A DNA stretch of 64,000 nucleotides from Rhodococcus koreensis (GTDB lineage Bacteria; Actinomycetota; Actinomycetes; Mycobacteriales; Mycobacteriaceae). Positions 16,558-26,906 of this stretch are shown here, piece after piece; position 1 is the first letter of the stretch, and every line of letters starts with the position of its first letter. Location: the NCBI RefSeq assembly GCF_900105905.1, contig NZ_FNSV01000005.1, forward strand, positions 7,708,501-7,772,500. Reading direction: 5' to 3'. The notes below the pieces were generated by a model, which was not told the DNA's origin, made no database searches, and was given only the letters and a program-made list of their open reading frames with translations. Both the position numbers and the translations under genes were made by a program.

Positions 16558-17677
16558 CGCACGACTCGCGGCCGACATCGCCTCCGGTGCCGGCGCCCTG
16601 CTGCTGGACATCCGCACCGCGGGACTGGGATCGGCCGACGGTCGTGAACTCGGCAGGCGCGGCGACATCGCCGCCGATGCGTTCATTCTCGGCAAACTCG
16701 CGGCGGAGCGACCCGAAGACGCGATCCTCTCCGAGGAGTCGGCCGACGACCGGTCCCGGCTGGAGCGGTCACGGGTGTGGATCATCGACCCGCTCGACGG
16801 GTCCAAGGAGTACGGACTGCCCGGGCACTCGGACTGGGCGGTGCACGTCGCGCTGTGGGAACGCGGTCGCGGCATCACGGCGGCCGCGGTCGCGCAACCG
16901 GCACTGGGCGCCGTGTACGCCAGCGACGACGACAGCCACGCGGTCCATGCCGAACAGCTGCCTGCCCGCCCGCGGATCGTCGTGTCCGCCAGCAGGCCGC
17001 CCGCGTTCGTCGACGCCGTCGCGACGGACATCGGTGCCGAGGTCTCCACCATGGGTTCGGCGGGCGCGAAGGCGATGGCGGTGCTCCGCGGAGACGTCGA
17101 CGCGTACATCCATGCGGGCGGGCAGTGGGAATGGGACTCCGCGGCCCCCGTCGGCGTCGCCGTGGCCGCGGGCCTGCACTGCTCGCGGATCGACGGAACC
17201 CCGTTGGGCTACAACGAATCCCACCCCTATCTCCCCGACCTGCTGATCTGCCGGCCGGAACTGGCCGCGCCCCTGCTTGCGGCGATCGCGAAACACGCCA
17301 CCGACACGGCCGACAGCGGACGCGTCGCGATGGCCAGGGCCTACATCGACGCACTGGTCAGTCACGACGCCACCAAGGTGCGTCTCGCGGACAACGCGTG
17401 GCGGGTGGAGAACGGGCAGCACACGGGCGAATCGGGGGCGTTCATCCGGGACGAACTCGAGAACGGACTGCAGTATCAGGCCATCCAGGCCGTGCGCGAC
17501 CTCTCCTTCCACGAATGGGGCGACAACGTGGTGGCCCGGTTCGTGCTCGACCTCGGGGCCACACCTACCGAGGTGACGTCGGTCCGGATCACGGAACATT
17601 TCGACATCCCGGCCGGGGCGATCCAGTCCGTCATGGCCATCATCGAACCGTTCGCGATCGAGAGGGAGAACCGATGA
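16547..17677 (+). CDS. CysQ-like 3'(2'),5'-bisphosphate nucleotidase fused to an NTF2/SnoaL-like domain
   Basis: Residues 1 to about 250 form an inositol-monophosphatase-fold enzyme with EES near 63, the metal motif DPLDGSKEY at 81-89 and WEWDSAAP further on. This fits CysQ, which removes the 3'-phosphate of PAP left by sulfotransferases. The remaining ~120 residues (from about 258) resemble an NTF2-like/DUF8021 cone-shaped domain. CysQ normally stops at ~250-270 residues, so the fusion is unusual. The start is a GTG at 16547 inside the end of cysNC; the stop overlaps the next gene (ATGA). The order cysD-cysNC-cysQ gives PAPS synthesis plus by-product removal. Confidence 0.8.
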   Translation: MITDARLAADIASGAGALLLDIRTAGLGSADGRELGRRGDIAADAFILGKLAAERPEDAILSEESADDRSRLERSRVWIIDPLDGSKEYGLPGHSDWAVHVALWERGRGITAAAVAQPALGAVYASDDDSHAVHAEQLPARPRIVVSASRPPAFVDAVATDIGAEVSTMGSAGAKAMAVLRGDVDAYIHAGGQWEWDSAAPVGVAVAAGLHCSRIDGTPLGYNESHPYLPDLLICRPELAAPLLAAIAKHATDTADSGRVAMARAYIDALVSHDATKVRLADNAWRVENGQHTGESGAFIRDELENGLQYQAIQAVRDLSFHEWGDNVVARFVLDLGATPTEVTSVRITEHFDIPAGAIQSVMAIIEPFAIERENR

Positions 17678-18075
17678 CCCCGGACCAGCTGGTCACCCAA
17701 TTCTGCGCCGAGTGGATCGAGCCCGATCCGGCGAAGATCGCCGAATACTTCGCGGAAGACGCCGTCTATCACAATATTCCGATGGAACCCGTCACCGGGC
17801 GTGACGCGATCCGCGAGTTCATCGCCGGCTTCACCGCGGCCTTCGGCGGCATCGACTTCCGGGTGCACCGGCAGGTCACCGACGGCGGTCAGAGCCCCAA
17901 CGCCGAGGAGTCGAGCGGGGTGGTGATGAACGAGCGGATCGACGTGTTCACCCTCAACGGCACCGTCGTCGAACTGCCCGTCGTCGGCGTCTTCGAGATC
18001 ACCGGCGGCAAGATCACCACGTGGCGCGACTACTTCGACATGGCGCCGATCCAGGCTGCAGCCGGTGGTGGGTGA
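17674..18075 (+). CDS. Limonene-1,2-epoxide hydrolase-family protein
   Basis: This 133-residue SnoaL-fold protein keeps every catalytic residue of Rhodococcus limonene-1,2-epoxide hydrolase in matching contexts: Tyr32 and Asn34 (YHNIPM), Arg88 and Asp90 (ERIDVF), and Asp119 (WRDYFD). Such enzymes open epoxides with a directly activated water; mycobacterial EphG (Rv2740) of the same family accepts sterol epoxides. It is translationally coupled to the CysQ fusion (ATGA). The retained active site suggests a real hydrolase rather than a generic SnoaL-like protein. The substrate is unknown but presumably belongs to the sulfonation pathway. Confidence 0.82.
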   Translation: MTPDQLVTQFCAEWIEPDPAKIAEYFAEDAVYHNIPMEPVTGRDAIREFIAGFTAAFGGIDFRVHRQVTDGGQSPNAEESSGVVMNERIDVFTLNGTVVELPVVGVFEITGGKITTWRDYFDMAPIQAAAGGG

Positions 18076-18084
18076 CCCACGGCA

Positions 18085-18108
18085 GTAAATGTTGACGTCA
18101 GGTTCAAG
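18085..18108. promoter_or_regulatory. Shared operator-like element, copy A (before the phosphotriesterase gene)
   Basis: The core TTGACGTCAGGTTCAAG aligns with elements at 20552-20575 and 25217-25240. Here the right half GGTTCAAGT is the exact complement of the ACTTGAAC left half seen in copy C. Confidence 0.45.
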
Positions 18109-18121
18109 TTAGCTCTACGCT
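18092..18121 (+). promoter_or_regulatory. Candidate promoter of the phosphotriesterase-like gene
   Basis: TTGACG at 18092-18097 and TACGCT at 18116-18121 are separated by 18 bases and end 45 bases before the ATG at 18167. Confidence 0.45.
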
Positions 18122-18166
18122 GAGCCCGGGGTATGACGACGGTCACACTCGGAGAGGCGAATCTGC

Positions 18167-19159
18167 ATGAGTCAGGTCAACACGGTCCGCGGACCGATCG
18201 ACAGCGCCGAACTCGGACGCACGTACATGCACGAGCACGTGTTCGTGCTGACACCCGACGTGCAGCAGAACTACCCGGACGAGTGGGGGAGCGAGGACGA
18301 GCGGGTCGCCGACGCCGTCACCAAGCTGCGCGCGCTGGCGGAGCAGGGGGTCCGGACCATCGTCGACCCCACCGTCGTCGGCCTCGGCCGGTACATTCCG
18401 CGCATCCAGCGGGTGGCGGAACAGCTTCCCGAACTGAACATCGTTGCGGCCTCTGGGCTGTACACCTACGACGACGTGCCGTTCTTCTTCCACTACCGCG
18501 GTCCCGCGCTGGACGCGATGGTGGGGGCCGAGGTGCCCGACCCGATGGTGGACATGTTCGTCAAGGACATCGAAGAGGGGATCGCCGACACCGGGGTGCG
18601 CGCCGGCCTGCTCAAGTGCGCGATCGACCACCAGGGGCCGACACCGGGTGTCGAGCGGGTCATGAGGGCCGTCGCGAAGGCGCATCGGCGCACCGGAGTG
18701 CCGATCACCGTGCACACCCACCCCGGCAGCGAGGCCGGTCTGCACGTCACACGCGTGATGTGCGACGAGGAGGGCGTGCGGCCCGACCGGATCGTGCTCG
18801 GGCACAGCGGAGACAGCACCGACGTCGACCACCTGACCAGCCTCGCCGAGGCCGGCTTCGTCCTCGGCATGGACCGGTTCGGGATCAACCTCGAAACGAC
18901 GTTCGAAGCGCGCGCCGACACGCTCGTCGAGATGTGCCGCCGCGGCTTCGCGGGGCAGATGGTCCTGTCGCAGGACGCCTCCTGTTACATCGACTGGATC
19001 GACCCGAACCTGATGGCGGCGCTGCCGCAGTGGCACTACCTGCACATCGAGAACGACGTGCTGCCCTACGTCCGCGAGCGAGGCGTCACCGAGAAGATGA
19101 TCACCGAGATGCTGGTCGACGTGCCCCGGCGGTACTTCGAGAACGTGGACCCGTACTGA
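18167..19159 (+). CDS. Phosphotriesterase-family hydrolase (PTE-like lactonase)
   Basis: The 330-residue protein retains all binuclear metal ligands of the family: His22 and His24 in MHEH, the bridging lysine Lys150 in LLKCA, His183 in VHTHP, His213 in GHSGD and Asp270 in SQDA. Most bacterial members are lactonases, with phosphotriesterase activity as a side reaction. A candidate sigma-70-type promoter and GGAGAGG precede the ATG. A TetR regulator follows after one base. It may open a lactone produced downstream of the epoxide hydrolase step, but that is a guess from position. Confidence 0.82.
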   Translation: MSQVNTVRGPIDSAELGRTYMHEHVFVLTPDVQQNYPDEWGSEDERVADAVTKLRALAEQGVRTIVDPTVVGLGRYIPRIQRVAEQLPELNIVAASGLYTYDDVPFFFHYRGPALDAMVGAEVPDPMVDMFVKDIEEGIADTGVRAGLLKCAIDHQGPTPGVERVMRAVAKAHRRTGVPITVHTHPGSEAGLHVTRVMCDEEGVRPDRIVLGHSGDSTDVDHLTSLAEAGFVLGMDRFGINLETTFEARADTLVEMCRRGFAGQMVLSQDASCYIDWIDPNLMAALPQWHYLHIENDVLPYVRERGVTEKMITEMLVDVPRRYFENVDPY

Positions 19160-19160
19160 C

Positions 19161-19799
19161 ATGTCGCGCCCGCGAACCGCACCCACACCACCGGTCACCG
19201 CCCGGGGCGTCCGCACCCGCGATCGCCTCGTCGCCGCGGCCCGGGTGGTGTTCGAGCGCGAGGGATACCTCGACGCCCGCCTCGTCGACATCAGCAAGGA
19301 GGCCGGACTCTCGACCGGCTCCTTCTACACCTACTTCACCGGCAAGGAGGAAGTGTTCGCGGCGGTCGTGGAGGTGACGCAGAACGACCTGCTGCATCCC
19401 GGGATGGGGCGGGTCGAGGACGAGGACGACGTGCACGCGGTCGTGGAGGCGAGCATCCGGGCATACCTGCACGCGTGCCGCCGGAATGCGCGTCTGCTGG
19501 CCCTGCTCGAGCAGGTCGCGCACGTCGACCCTGCATTCCGTGAACTGGAGCGCTCGCGGGACGAGACGTTCTACCTGCGCAACGCGCGGGCGATCGCCGA
19601 TCTGCAGGCTCGGGGTCTCGCCGACGCGTCGCTCGACCCGATGCTGACGTCGAAGGCGTTGTCCGCCATGGTCGGGAGAATGGCCTACGGTTATTTCGTC
19701 GGACCGCCGAGCGAGCGGCGATCACTCACGTTCGAAGAACTGAACGCCGGACTCGCGCGGATGTGGACGAACGCGCTGCGCGTCCCGGACCGCGTCTGA
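19161..19799 (+). CDS. TetR-family transcriptional regulator
   Basis: This 212-residue protein has a TetR helix-turn-helix near residues 20-65 (LVAAARVVFEREGY, ISKEAGLSTGSFYTYF) and a helical C-terminal ligand domain. It begins one base after the phosphotriesterase-like gene, so it is co-expressed with it and may be a feedback regulator. It is convergent with a second TetR gene only seven bases away. Which of the two binds the shared operator cannot be decided from sequence. Confidence 0.87.
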   Translation: MSRPRTAPTPPVTARGVRTRDRLVAAARVVFEREGYLDARLVDISKEAGLSTGSFYTYFTGKEEVFAAVVEVTQNDLLHPGMGRVEDEDDVHAVVEASIRAYLHACRRNARLLALLEQVAHVDPAFRELERSRDETFYLRNARAIADLQARGLADASLDPMLTSKALSAMVGRMAYGYFVGPPSERRSLTFEELNAGLARMWTNALRVPDRV

Positions 19800-19806
19800 G
19801 GGGCCG

Positions 19807-20433
19807 TCAGTAGCCGGGGGCGTGGAGGATGCGCAGAACGAGATCGGCGTTGATGTCGCCCAGTTCCTCCGGCGTGAATTCGCCGTCGGGGCTGTACCAG
19901 CGGCAGATGTCCACCGCGAGGGACATGATCGCCAGAACGGCGACGCGGGGGTCGGGAATGAGGAACACACCCTGATCGAGCCCGTTCTGCACCTCGCGCA
20001 TCGCGGCGACCCGGATCTGGAGCCGGGTCTCGGCCACCGTCTCGCGGTGTTCGGGACTGAGATGCCTGCTCTCGTACTGGGCGATGCGCGCCCGGCGAAA
20101 GTTCCGGGCGTGCATGATGCTGAACTCACGGACCAGGGCCCGGAGGCGGTCGATCGGGTCGGTGAACGGTGCGACCGCGCTGAGCACCAGCGCGAGGGCG
20201 CGCTCGTTCGACCGGCGGACCAGCTGGAAGAGCAGATCCTCCTTGGACGGGAAGTGCACATACATCGCGGAGGGGCTCATTCCCGCCGTCGTGGAGATGT
20301 CCCGCGTGCGTGTGGCTTCGAAACCCTTGTCGGAGAACAGCGTCGTCGCCGCGCGGAGCAGGCGCTCCTCGGAGGTCGGCGGACCCGGGCTGGCCTGCTC
20401 GGTCGCGAACACGTCGTCTCGCAGTTCGGTCAT
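19807..20433 (-). CDS. TetR-family regulator (KstR2-like)
   Basis: The 208-residue protein has an N-terminal helix-turn-helix (LLRAATTLFSDKGFEATR, AGMSPSAMYVHFPSKEDL) and a C-terminal WYSPDGEFTPEELG stretch that recalls the end of KstR2-type regulators, which sense CoA thioesters. It is divergent from the MHS permease gene across 192 bases holding operator-like sequences, and its neighbours are CoA ligases and acyl-CoA dehydrogenases. I infer repression of the cluster with release by an acyl-CoA intermediate. The start at 20433 follows GGAGAGG; the frame extends to 20454. Confidence 0.82.
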   Translation of the reverse strand: MTELRDDVFATEQASPGPPTSEERLLRAATTLFSDKGFEATRTRDISTTAGMSPSAMYVHFPSKEDLLFQLVRRSNERALALVLSAVAPFTDPIDRLRALVREFSIMHARNFRRARIAQYESRHLSPEHRETVAETRLQIRVAAMREVQNGLDQGVFLIPDPRVAVLAIMSLAVDICRWYSPDGEFTPEELGDINADLVLRILHAPGY

Positions 20434-20505
20434 CGGTGGTCCTCTCCGCCGCATCGAGCTTCGTCCGTGCCGGCGGGATTCGGCAAGATCAATCCCCTCG
20501 AGTGA

Positions 20506-20575
20506 TTGACATCACATCACTGTTCACACACACTAAGCAAGCGCTCACTGACTTGAAGTTGGCGTCAGGTTCTGA
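20506..20575. promoter_or_regulatory. Divergent control region with shared operator-like element, copy B
   Basis: The region holds TTGACA (20506-20511), an AAGCAAGCGCTCACT segment of the AGCAAGCGCT type often bound by mycolata TetR regulators (20535-20549), and CTTGAAGTTGGCGTCAGGTT starting at 20552, the second copy of an element also seen at 18085 and 25217. It separates the KstR2-like gene from the permease gene. Confidence 0.45.
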
Positions 20576-20625
20576 AAAATCGCGATCCCACATCCACCCG
20601 TAGACCTATCTCGAGGAGTGATCGG

Positions 20626-22002
20626 ATGACTTCATCCGCGGTGCAGCCGAGTAAGGGCGCGGCCGGCGACACGGCCGTCTCGCGCACGCGTGCACATCGG
20701 AAACTGCTGGCGGCGGGACTGGTCGGCAGCTCGATCGAGTGGTACGACTTCTTCCTGTACGGAACCGCTGCGGCACTGGTCTTTCCCCACGTCTTCTTCC
20801 CCGGCGCGTCGGCGTTGGTGGGCACCCTCCTCTCGTTCAGCACGTTCTGGGCCGGCTTCGTCGCCCGCCCGCTCGGCGGCCTCGTCGCCGGTCACTTCGG
20901 TGACAAGTACGGCCGCAAACCGGCGGTCGTGACATGCCTGCTGTTCATGGGGCTGGCGACGTTCCTGATCGGCTGCCTGCCCGGCGCCGCGACCATCGGG
21001 ATCGCGGCCCCGATCCTGCTGGTGGTCCTGCGGTTCGTCCAAGGCCTCGCGTGCGGGGGTCAGTGGGGTGGGATCGTGCTGCTGCTGACCGAATCGGCCA
21101 GTCCCAAGCGCCGGGGATTCTCCGGCACCTTCGGGCAGATGGGTGTCTCGTTCGGTGTCCTGCTCGGCAACCTCGTGTTCCTCGGCGCCACCGCGGCGAT
21201 CTCGAACGAGGCGTTCCTCAGCTGGGGCTGGCGGATCCCGTTCTTCGCCAGCGCGCTGCTGTTCCCGGTGGTGCTGTACATCCAGACCAAGGTCGAGGAC
21301 ACCCCCGAATTCCGTCACCTGCAGGACCAGGCGGAGAAGAAGAACGGGACCGTCGTCCGCGCACCGCTGACCCAGGCGATCAGGGACCACTGGCGCAAGA
21401 TCCTGCTCGGCTGCGGCCTGCTCGCGGCCACCAACTCGCTGTTCTACATTTCCATCGCCGGGGTGCTCAGTTACGGCACCGCGGAACTGGGGATGAAGCG
21501 CAACGACCTGCTCGCGATCTCGCTGCTCAGCGCGGCGCTCACGGTCGGTGTGGTGCTGTGGTCCGGGCACATGTCCGACAAGATCGGACGCAGGCCGATG
21601 ATCCTGATCGGTGCGGCGATGATCATCGTGTGGGCGTTCCCGTACTTCTGGCTGATCAACACCCGGAACCTGGTGTTGTTCTTCGTCGCCGTCACAGTCG
21701 GCAGCGTCTTTCAGTCCATGACGTACGGGCCGATCGCCGCGTACATGGGTGAGTTGTTCGCTCCCAATGTCCGGTATTCCGCCGCCTCGCTGGCGTATCA
21801 GCTGGCCGCGATCACGGTGAGCGGCGGCACCCCGTTCATCATGACCGCGCTGATCGCCAAGACCGGGACCACCACGTTCGTCGCGGTGTTCGTCGCGGTG
21901 ATGGGGCTGGTCACCTTCCTTTGCGCGTGGAAGCTCCGCGAGACCAACACCGCCGAGGTCCGCAGCGATCCGGCCGCCGTGCCCGGTGCCCAGTTCTACT
22001 AG
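20626..22002 (+). CDS. MFS transporter of the metabolite:H+ symporter (MHS) family
   Basis: The 458-residue protein has 12 predicted membrane segments. It shows the MHS signatures GSSIEWYDFFLYG near the start, RPLGGLVAGHFGDKYGRK as motif A, and RFVQGLACGGQWGG in the fifth helix region. Relatives (ShiA, KgtP, PcaT types) import carboxylic acids with protons. It heads the catabolic cluster, divergent from the KstR2-like gene, and probably imports the cluster's acid substrate. GAGGAGTG precedes the ATG. A strong hairpin follows the stop. Confidence 0.87.
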   Translation: MTSSAVQPSKGAAGDTAVSRTRAHRKLLAAGLVGSSIEWYDFFLYGTAAALVFPHVFFPGASALVGTLLSFSTFWAGFVARPLGGLVAGHFGDKYGRKPAVVTCLLFMGLATFLIGCLPGAATIGIAAPILLVVLRFVQGLACGGQWGGIVLLLTESASPKRRGFSGTFGQMGVSFGVLLGNLVFLGATAAISNEAFLSWGWRIPFFASALLFPVVLYIQTKVEDTPEFRHLQDQAEKKNGTVVRAPLTQAIRDHWRKILLGCGLLAATNSLFYISIAGVLSYGTAELGMKRNDLLAISLLSAALTVGVVLWSGHMSDKIGRRPMILIGAAMIIVWAFPYFWLINTRNLVLFFVAVTVGSVFQSMTYGPIAAYMGELFAPNVRYSAASLAYQLAAITVSGGTPFIMTALIAKTGTTTFVAVFVAVMGLVTFLCAWKLRETNTAEVRSDPAAVPGAQFY

Positions 22003-22020
22003 ACACCCCGCCCCTTTTCA

Positions 22021-22061
22021 CGACGATGCCCACCGCCGGATCTCGGCGGTGGGCATCGTCG
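22021..22061. terminator. Bidirectional hairpin terminator
   Basis: An 18-bp perfect stem (CGACGATGCCCACCGCCG and complement) with a GATCT loop lies between the convergent permease and oxidoreductase genes. There is no strong U tract. Confidence 0.75.
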
Positions 22062-22074
22062 CGGGAGGAGGAGT

Positions 22075-23087
22075 TCAGCTGATCTTCAGCACCAGCTTGC
22101 CGGTGTTGGCGCCGTCGAACAGCAGATTGAGGGTGCGGCCGAACGCCTCGACGCCCCCGGTCTCGACCTGCTCACGGGTCACGATCTCCCCGGCCCGGAT
22201 CCACTCCGACATCGCCTCCATGCCCTCGGGGAACCGGTCGAGGTAGTCGAACACGATGAACCCCGTCATCGACGCACGGTTGACCAGCAGCGACAGGTAC
22301 CGGGACGGCCCGGGCTGCGGGTCGGTGGCGTTGTATCCGGAGATCGCGCCGCACAGCGCGACCCGGGCGTTCTTGCGGAGCCGGGCCAGCGCGGCGTCGA
22401 GGATCTCCCCGCCGACGTTGTCGAAGTAGATGTCGATCCCGTCCGGTGCGGCGGCGCGCAGCGCCTTCCCGACCGATTCGGACTTGTAGTCGATCGCCGC
22501 GTCGAAACCCAGATCCTCGGTCAGCCACGCGCACTTCTCGGGGCCGCCTGCGACGCCGATCACCGTGGCGCCCTTCAGTTTGGCGATCTGCCCGGCGATG
22601 CTCCCGACCGCTCCCGCCGCGCCCGAGATGAGCACGGTGTCGCCCTTCTCCAGTCTGCCGACGTCGGTGAGGCCGAAATACGCGGTCATGCCGGGAAATC
22701 CGAGTGCGCCCAGCCACGTCGGTGCCGGGGCGAGCGACTCGTCGACGGCGAGCGCGCCGCGGCCGTCGGAGAGCGCGTACTCCTGCACGCCGAACTGCCC
22801 GGACACGAGCTGTCCTTCGGGGAACTTCGCGTTCTTCGACGCCACCACCCGGCCGACGGCGTGGGTGCGCATCACCTCGCCGATCGCGACCGGCGGCACG
22901 TACGACTTCACGTCGTCGAGCCACCCGCGCATCGCCGGGTCGAGGGACACGTAGTCCACCTTCACGGTGAATTCGCCGTCCGAGGGTTCGGGTATCGGTT
23001 CCGACGTGATCTCCCAGGTGGAGTCGTCGGGACGGCCGACCGGACGCTTCGCCAGTCGGACCTGCCTGTTCACGGTTGTCACGGTGT

Positions 23088-23091
<4 letters not shown>
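22075..23091 (-). CDS. NADP-dependent MDR oxidoreductase (curcumin reductase / leukotriene-B4 dehydrogenase-like)
   Basis: The 338-residue protein lacks zinc-binding cysteines and has the nucleotide fold signature ISGAAGAVGSIAGQIAKLKG, the pattern of YncB/PTGR-type enone reductases. It would reduce a double bond conjugated to a ketone or acyl group using NADPH. The GTG start at 23091 overlaps the stop of the CoA ligase gene, so MaoC, ligase and reductase form one left-going operon. The substrate is inferred only from context. Confidence 0.83.
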
Positions 23092-24647
<1,556 letters not shown>

Positions 24648-24652
24648 GGCTG

Positions 24653-25132
24653 CTAGCCGGCCTCGACGACGCGGGCGACGGACTCGGACACGACCACCGG
24701 TTTGTCGGAGCCCTCGCGCTCGACGACCTGGGACATGGTCACCTGGATGCCGCCCCCGACCTGTTCCGCGGATTGGATGGTGGCACGCATCCGGATGCGC
24801 GAACCCACCGGCACCGGCGCGGGGAAGCGGACCTTGTTGTAGCCGTAGTTCAGGCTGTGGGCGAAACCGTCGAAGCGCAGCAGGGTCGCCGACAGGGCCG
24901 GTCCGAGGGACAGGCTGTAGAGGCCGTGCGCGATGGTGCCGCCGAGCGGGCTGGCGGCGGCGCGCTCGGTATCGATGTGGATCCACTGGTGGTCGCCGGT
25001 GGCGTCGGCGAAGGCGTTGACGCGTTCCTGGGTGACGTCGTGCCAGTCGGTGGGGCCCAGCTCCTTGCCGATCAGCGCTGTGAGCTCGTCGAAGCTCGCG
25101 GGGCGAACGGGCAGTGCGGTGGTGTCGGTCAT
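24653..25132 (-). CDS. MaoC-family (R)-hydratase, HotDog fold
   Basis: The 159-residue protein has FADATGDHQWIHID, the hydratase-2 catalytic Asp/His motif, and AHGLYSLSL, typical of single-domain MaoC dehydratases. It would hydrate a 2-enoyl-CoA to a 3-hydroxyacyl-CoA or the reverse. It is the first gene of the left-going operon, divergent from the SDR at 25293 over 160 bases carrying the shared operator. GGGAG lies a few bases before the ATG. Confidence 0.87.
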   Translation of the reverse strand: MTDTTALPVRPASFDELTALIGKELGPTDWHDVTQERVNAFADATGDHQWIHIDTERAAASPLGGTIAHGLYSLSLGPALSATLLRFDGFAHSLNYGYNKVRFPAPVPVGSRIRMRATIQSAEQVGGGIQVTMSQVVEREGSDKPVVVSESVARVVEAG

Positions 25133-25216
25133 CTGTCTCCCTCGATTCCGGGTGGTGCAGGGCCTGGATGTGTCACGTTGGCTGCATCGGAAGTCGTGTG
25201 TTGCCGACCCCAGACA

Positions 25217-25240
25217 CTTGAACTTGACGACGGATTCAAC
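25217..25240. promoter_or_regulatory. Shared operator-like element, copy C
   Basis: CTTGAACTTGACGACGGATTCAAC has TTGAA and TTCAA arms 12 bases apart and aligns with copies at 18085 and 20552. It fills the spacer of the SDR promoter, so binding would block RNA polymerase. Confidence 0.5.
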
Positions 25241-25246
25241 TATACA
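25218..25246 (+). promoter_or_regulatory. Candidate promoter of the right-going acyl-CoA operon
   Basis: TTGAAC (25218-25223) and TATACA (25241-25246) are 17 bases apart, the best match to a sigma-70-type promoter in this cluster, 46 bases before the GTG at 25293. Confidence 0.55.
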
Positions 25247-25292
25247 AAAGAGAGACGCGAGTCACAACGCACGGCGAAGGAGAGGACACCTC

Positions 25293-26111
25293 GTGAAGGT
25301 TGCACAGAAAGTCGCCATCGTGACCGGCGGTGGAGGCGGAATCGGCGGGGCGATCGCGGACCGTCTCGCCGAACAGGGCGCCAAGGTGCTGGTCGCCGAT
25401 CTCGACCCTGACGCCGCCGCCGCCGTCGCGGACGGCATCAACGCCCGCCACCCGGGATCCGCCGTCGCCGAAGGTGGCGACGTCGCGGACGCCGATCAGA
25501 TCCGGCGCATCATCGACCGCGCGGAGACCGAGTTCGGGCCGGTCGATCTCTACTTCGCCAACGCCGGCATCGCGGGAGCGCCCGGCCTCGACGCCGGCAA
25601 CGCCGACTGGGACCTCGCGTTCGACGTCAACGTCCGCGCCCACATCCGCGCCGCCCAGCAACTCGTGCCGAAATGGATCGCGCGCGGCGAGGGCTACTTC
25701 GTGTCGACCGCCTCCGCGGCCGGGCTCCTCACCCAGATCGGCTCGGCGACCTACGCGGTCACCAAACATGCGGCCGTCTCGTTCGCCGAATGGCTGTCGG
25801 TCACATACGGGGACGACGGGGTTCGCGTCAGCTGCCTCTGCCCGATGGGAGTCGAGACGAAGCTGATGCGCTCCGGTGAGAACTCGGGCGATCCCCTCGG
25901 CGTCGCTGCCACGAAGGCCGTCGTCTCGGCGGGGGAGGTGCTGCAGCCCGGGCAGGTCGCCGACATCGTGCTCGACGCCGTGGACCGGGAGACGTTCCTG
26001 ATCCTGCCCCACGAGAGCGTCCTCACCATGTACCGGCAGAAGGGGTCCGACTACGACCGGTGGCTGCGCGGAATGCGCCGCTTCCAGAGTTCGCTGCTGG
26101 AGCACGCGTGA
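25293..26111 (+). CDS. Short-chain dehydrogenase/reductase
   Basis: The 272-residue classical SDR has TGGGGGIG as cofactor loop, the ANAG position, and catalytic YAVTK. Its C-terminal extension ends in an Arg-rich helix (RWLRGMRRFQ). It starts the right-going operon of at least five overlapping or abutting genes; the GTG start follows AAGGAGAGG, and the stop overlaps the enoyl-CoA hydratase start (GTGA). It probably oxidises a hydroxyacyl intermediate. Confidence 0.87.
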   Translation: MKVAQKVAIVTGGGGGIGGAIADRLAEQGAKVLVADLDPDAAAAVADGINARHPGSAVAEGGDVADADQIRRIIDRAETEFGPVDLYFANAGIAGAPGLDAGNADWDLAFDVNVRAHIRAAQQLVPKWIARGEGYFVSTASAAGLLTQIGSATYAVTKHAAVSFAEWLSVTYGDDGVRVSCLCPMGVETKLMRSGENSGDPLGVAATKAVVSAGEVLQPGQVADIVLDAVDRETFLILPHESVLTMYRQKGSDYDRWLRGMRRFQSSLLEHA

Positions 26112-26906
26112 CCGGCGAGCCCGCAGACCTGGTCCTCGCCGAGCGGCGCGGACCGGTCCTGGTGCTGACGTTCAACCGGCCCGGCAAGCTGAACGCCTGG
26201 ACCGACGACCTCGAGGACCGCTACTTCACGCTGCTCGTGGACGCCGAGGACGACCCGGACGTGCGCGCGATCGTCGTGACCGGCGCCGGGCGCGGGTTCT
26301 GCGCCGGTGCCGACCTCGGCCGCCTGCAGGCCGTCGGTGACGCTTCCGACGCGGACCTCTTCCGCCCGCGCCCCCGCGACCTTCCCGCGACGCTGCGGAA
26401 ACCGCTCATCGGGGCGATCAACGGGGTCGCGGCCGGACTCGGCATGGTGGAGGCCCTCTACTGCGACGTCCGGTTCGCGTCCGCATCGGCACGGTTCACG
26501 ACCGCGTTCGCCAAGCGCGGGCTGATCGCCGAATACGGTATCTCCTGGCTGCTGCCCCGACTCGTGGGACGCAGCCGGGCCACCGACCTGCTGCTGTCGA
26601 GCCGCATGGTGGACGCCGAGGAGGCGCTGCGCATCGGACTCGTCGACCACCTCGTGCCGGACGGTTCGGTCGTCGACGCCGCGGTCGCGTATGCCGCGGA
26701 CCTGGCGGCGCACTGCTCGCCGACGTCGATGGCCGTCATCAAGGACCAATTGCACAGCGATGCGGACGGCACCTACGCCGAGTCCGTGGCCCGAGCGGAA
26801 GGCCTGATGTTGCAGGCGTTCCGCGGGGCCGATCTCGTCGAGGGCATCCAGAGCCACCTCGACAAGCGCACACCCGTGTTTCCCTCACTACCCGTCAGGA
26901 GTTCCC

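Noticed and set aside
20531..20560. KstR2 operator (AnCAAGnnCTTGnT) before the permease gene
   Set aside because: AGCAAG-CG-CTCACT matches only the left half; the right half departs too far to call it a KstR2 site.
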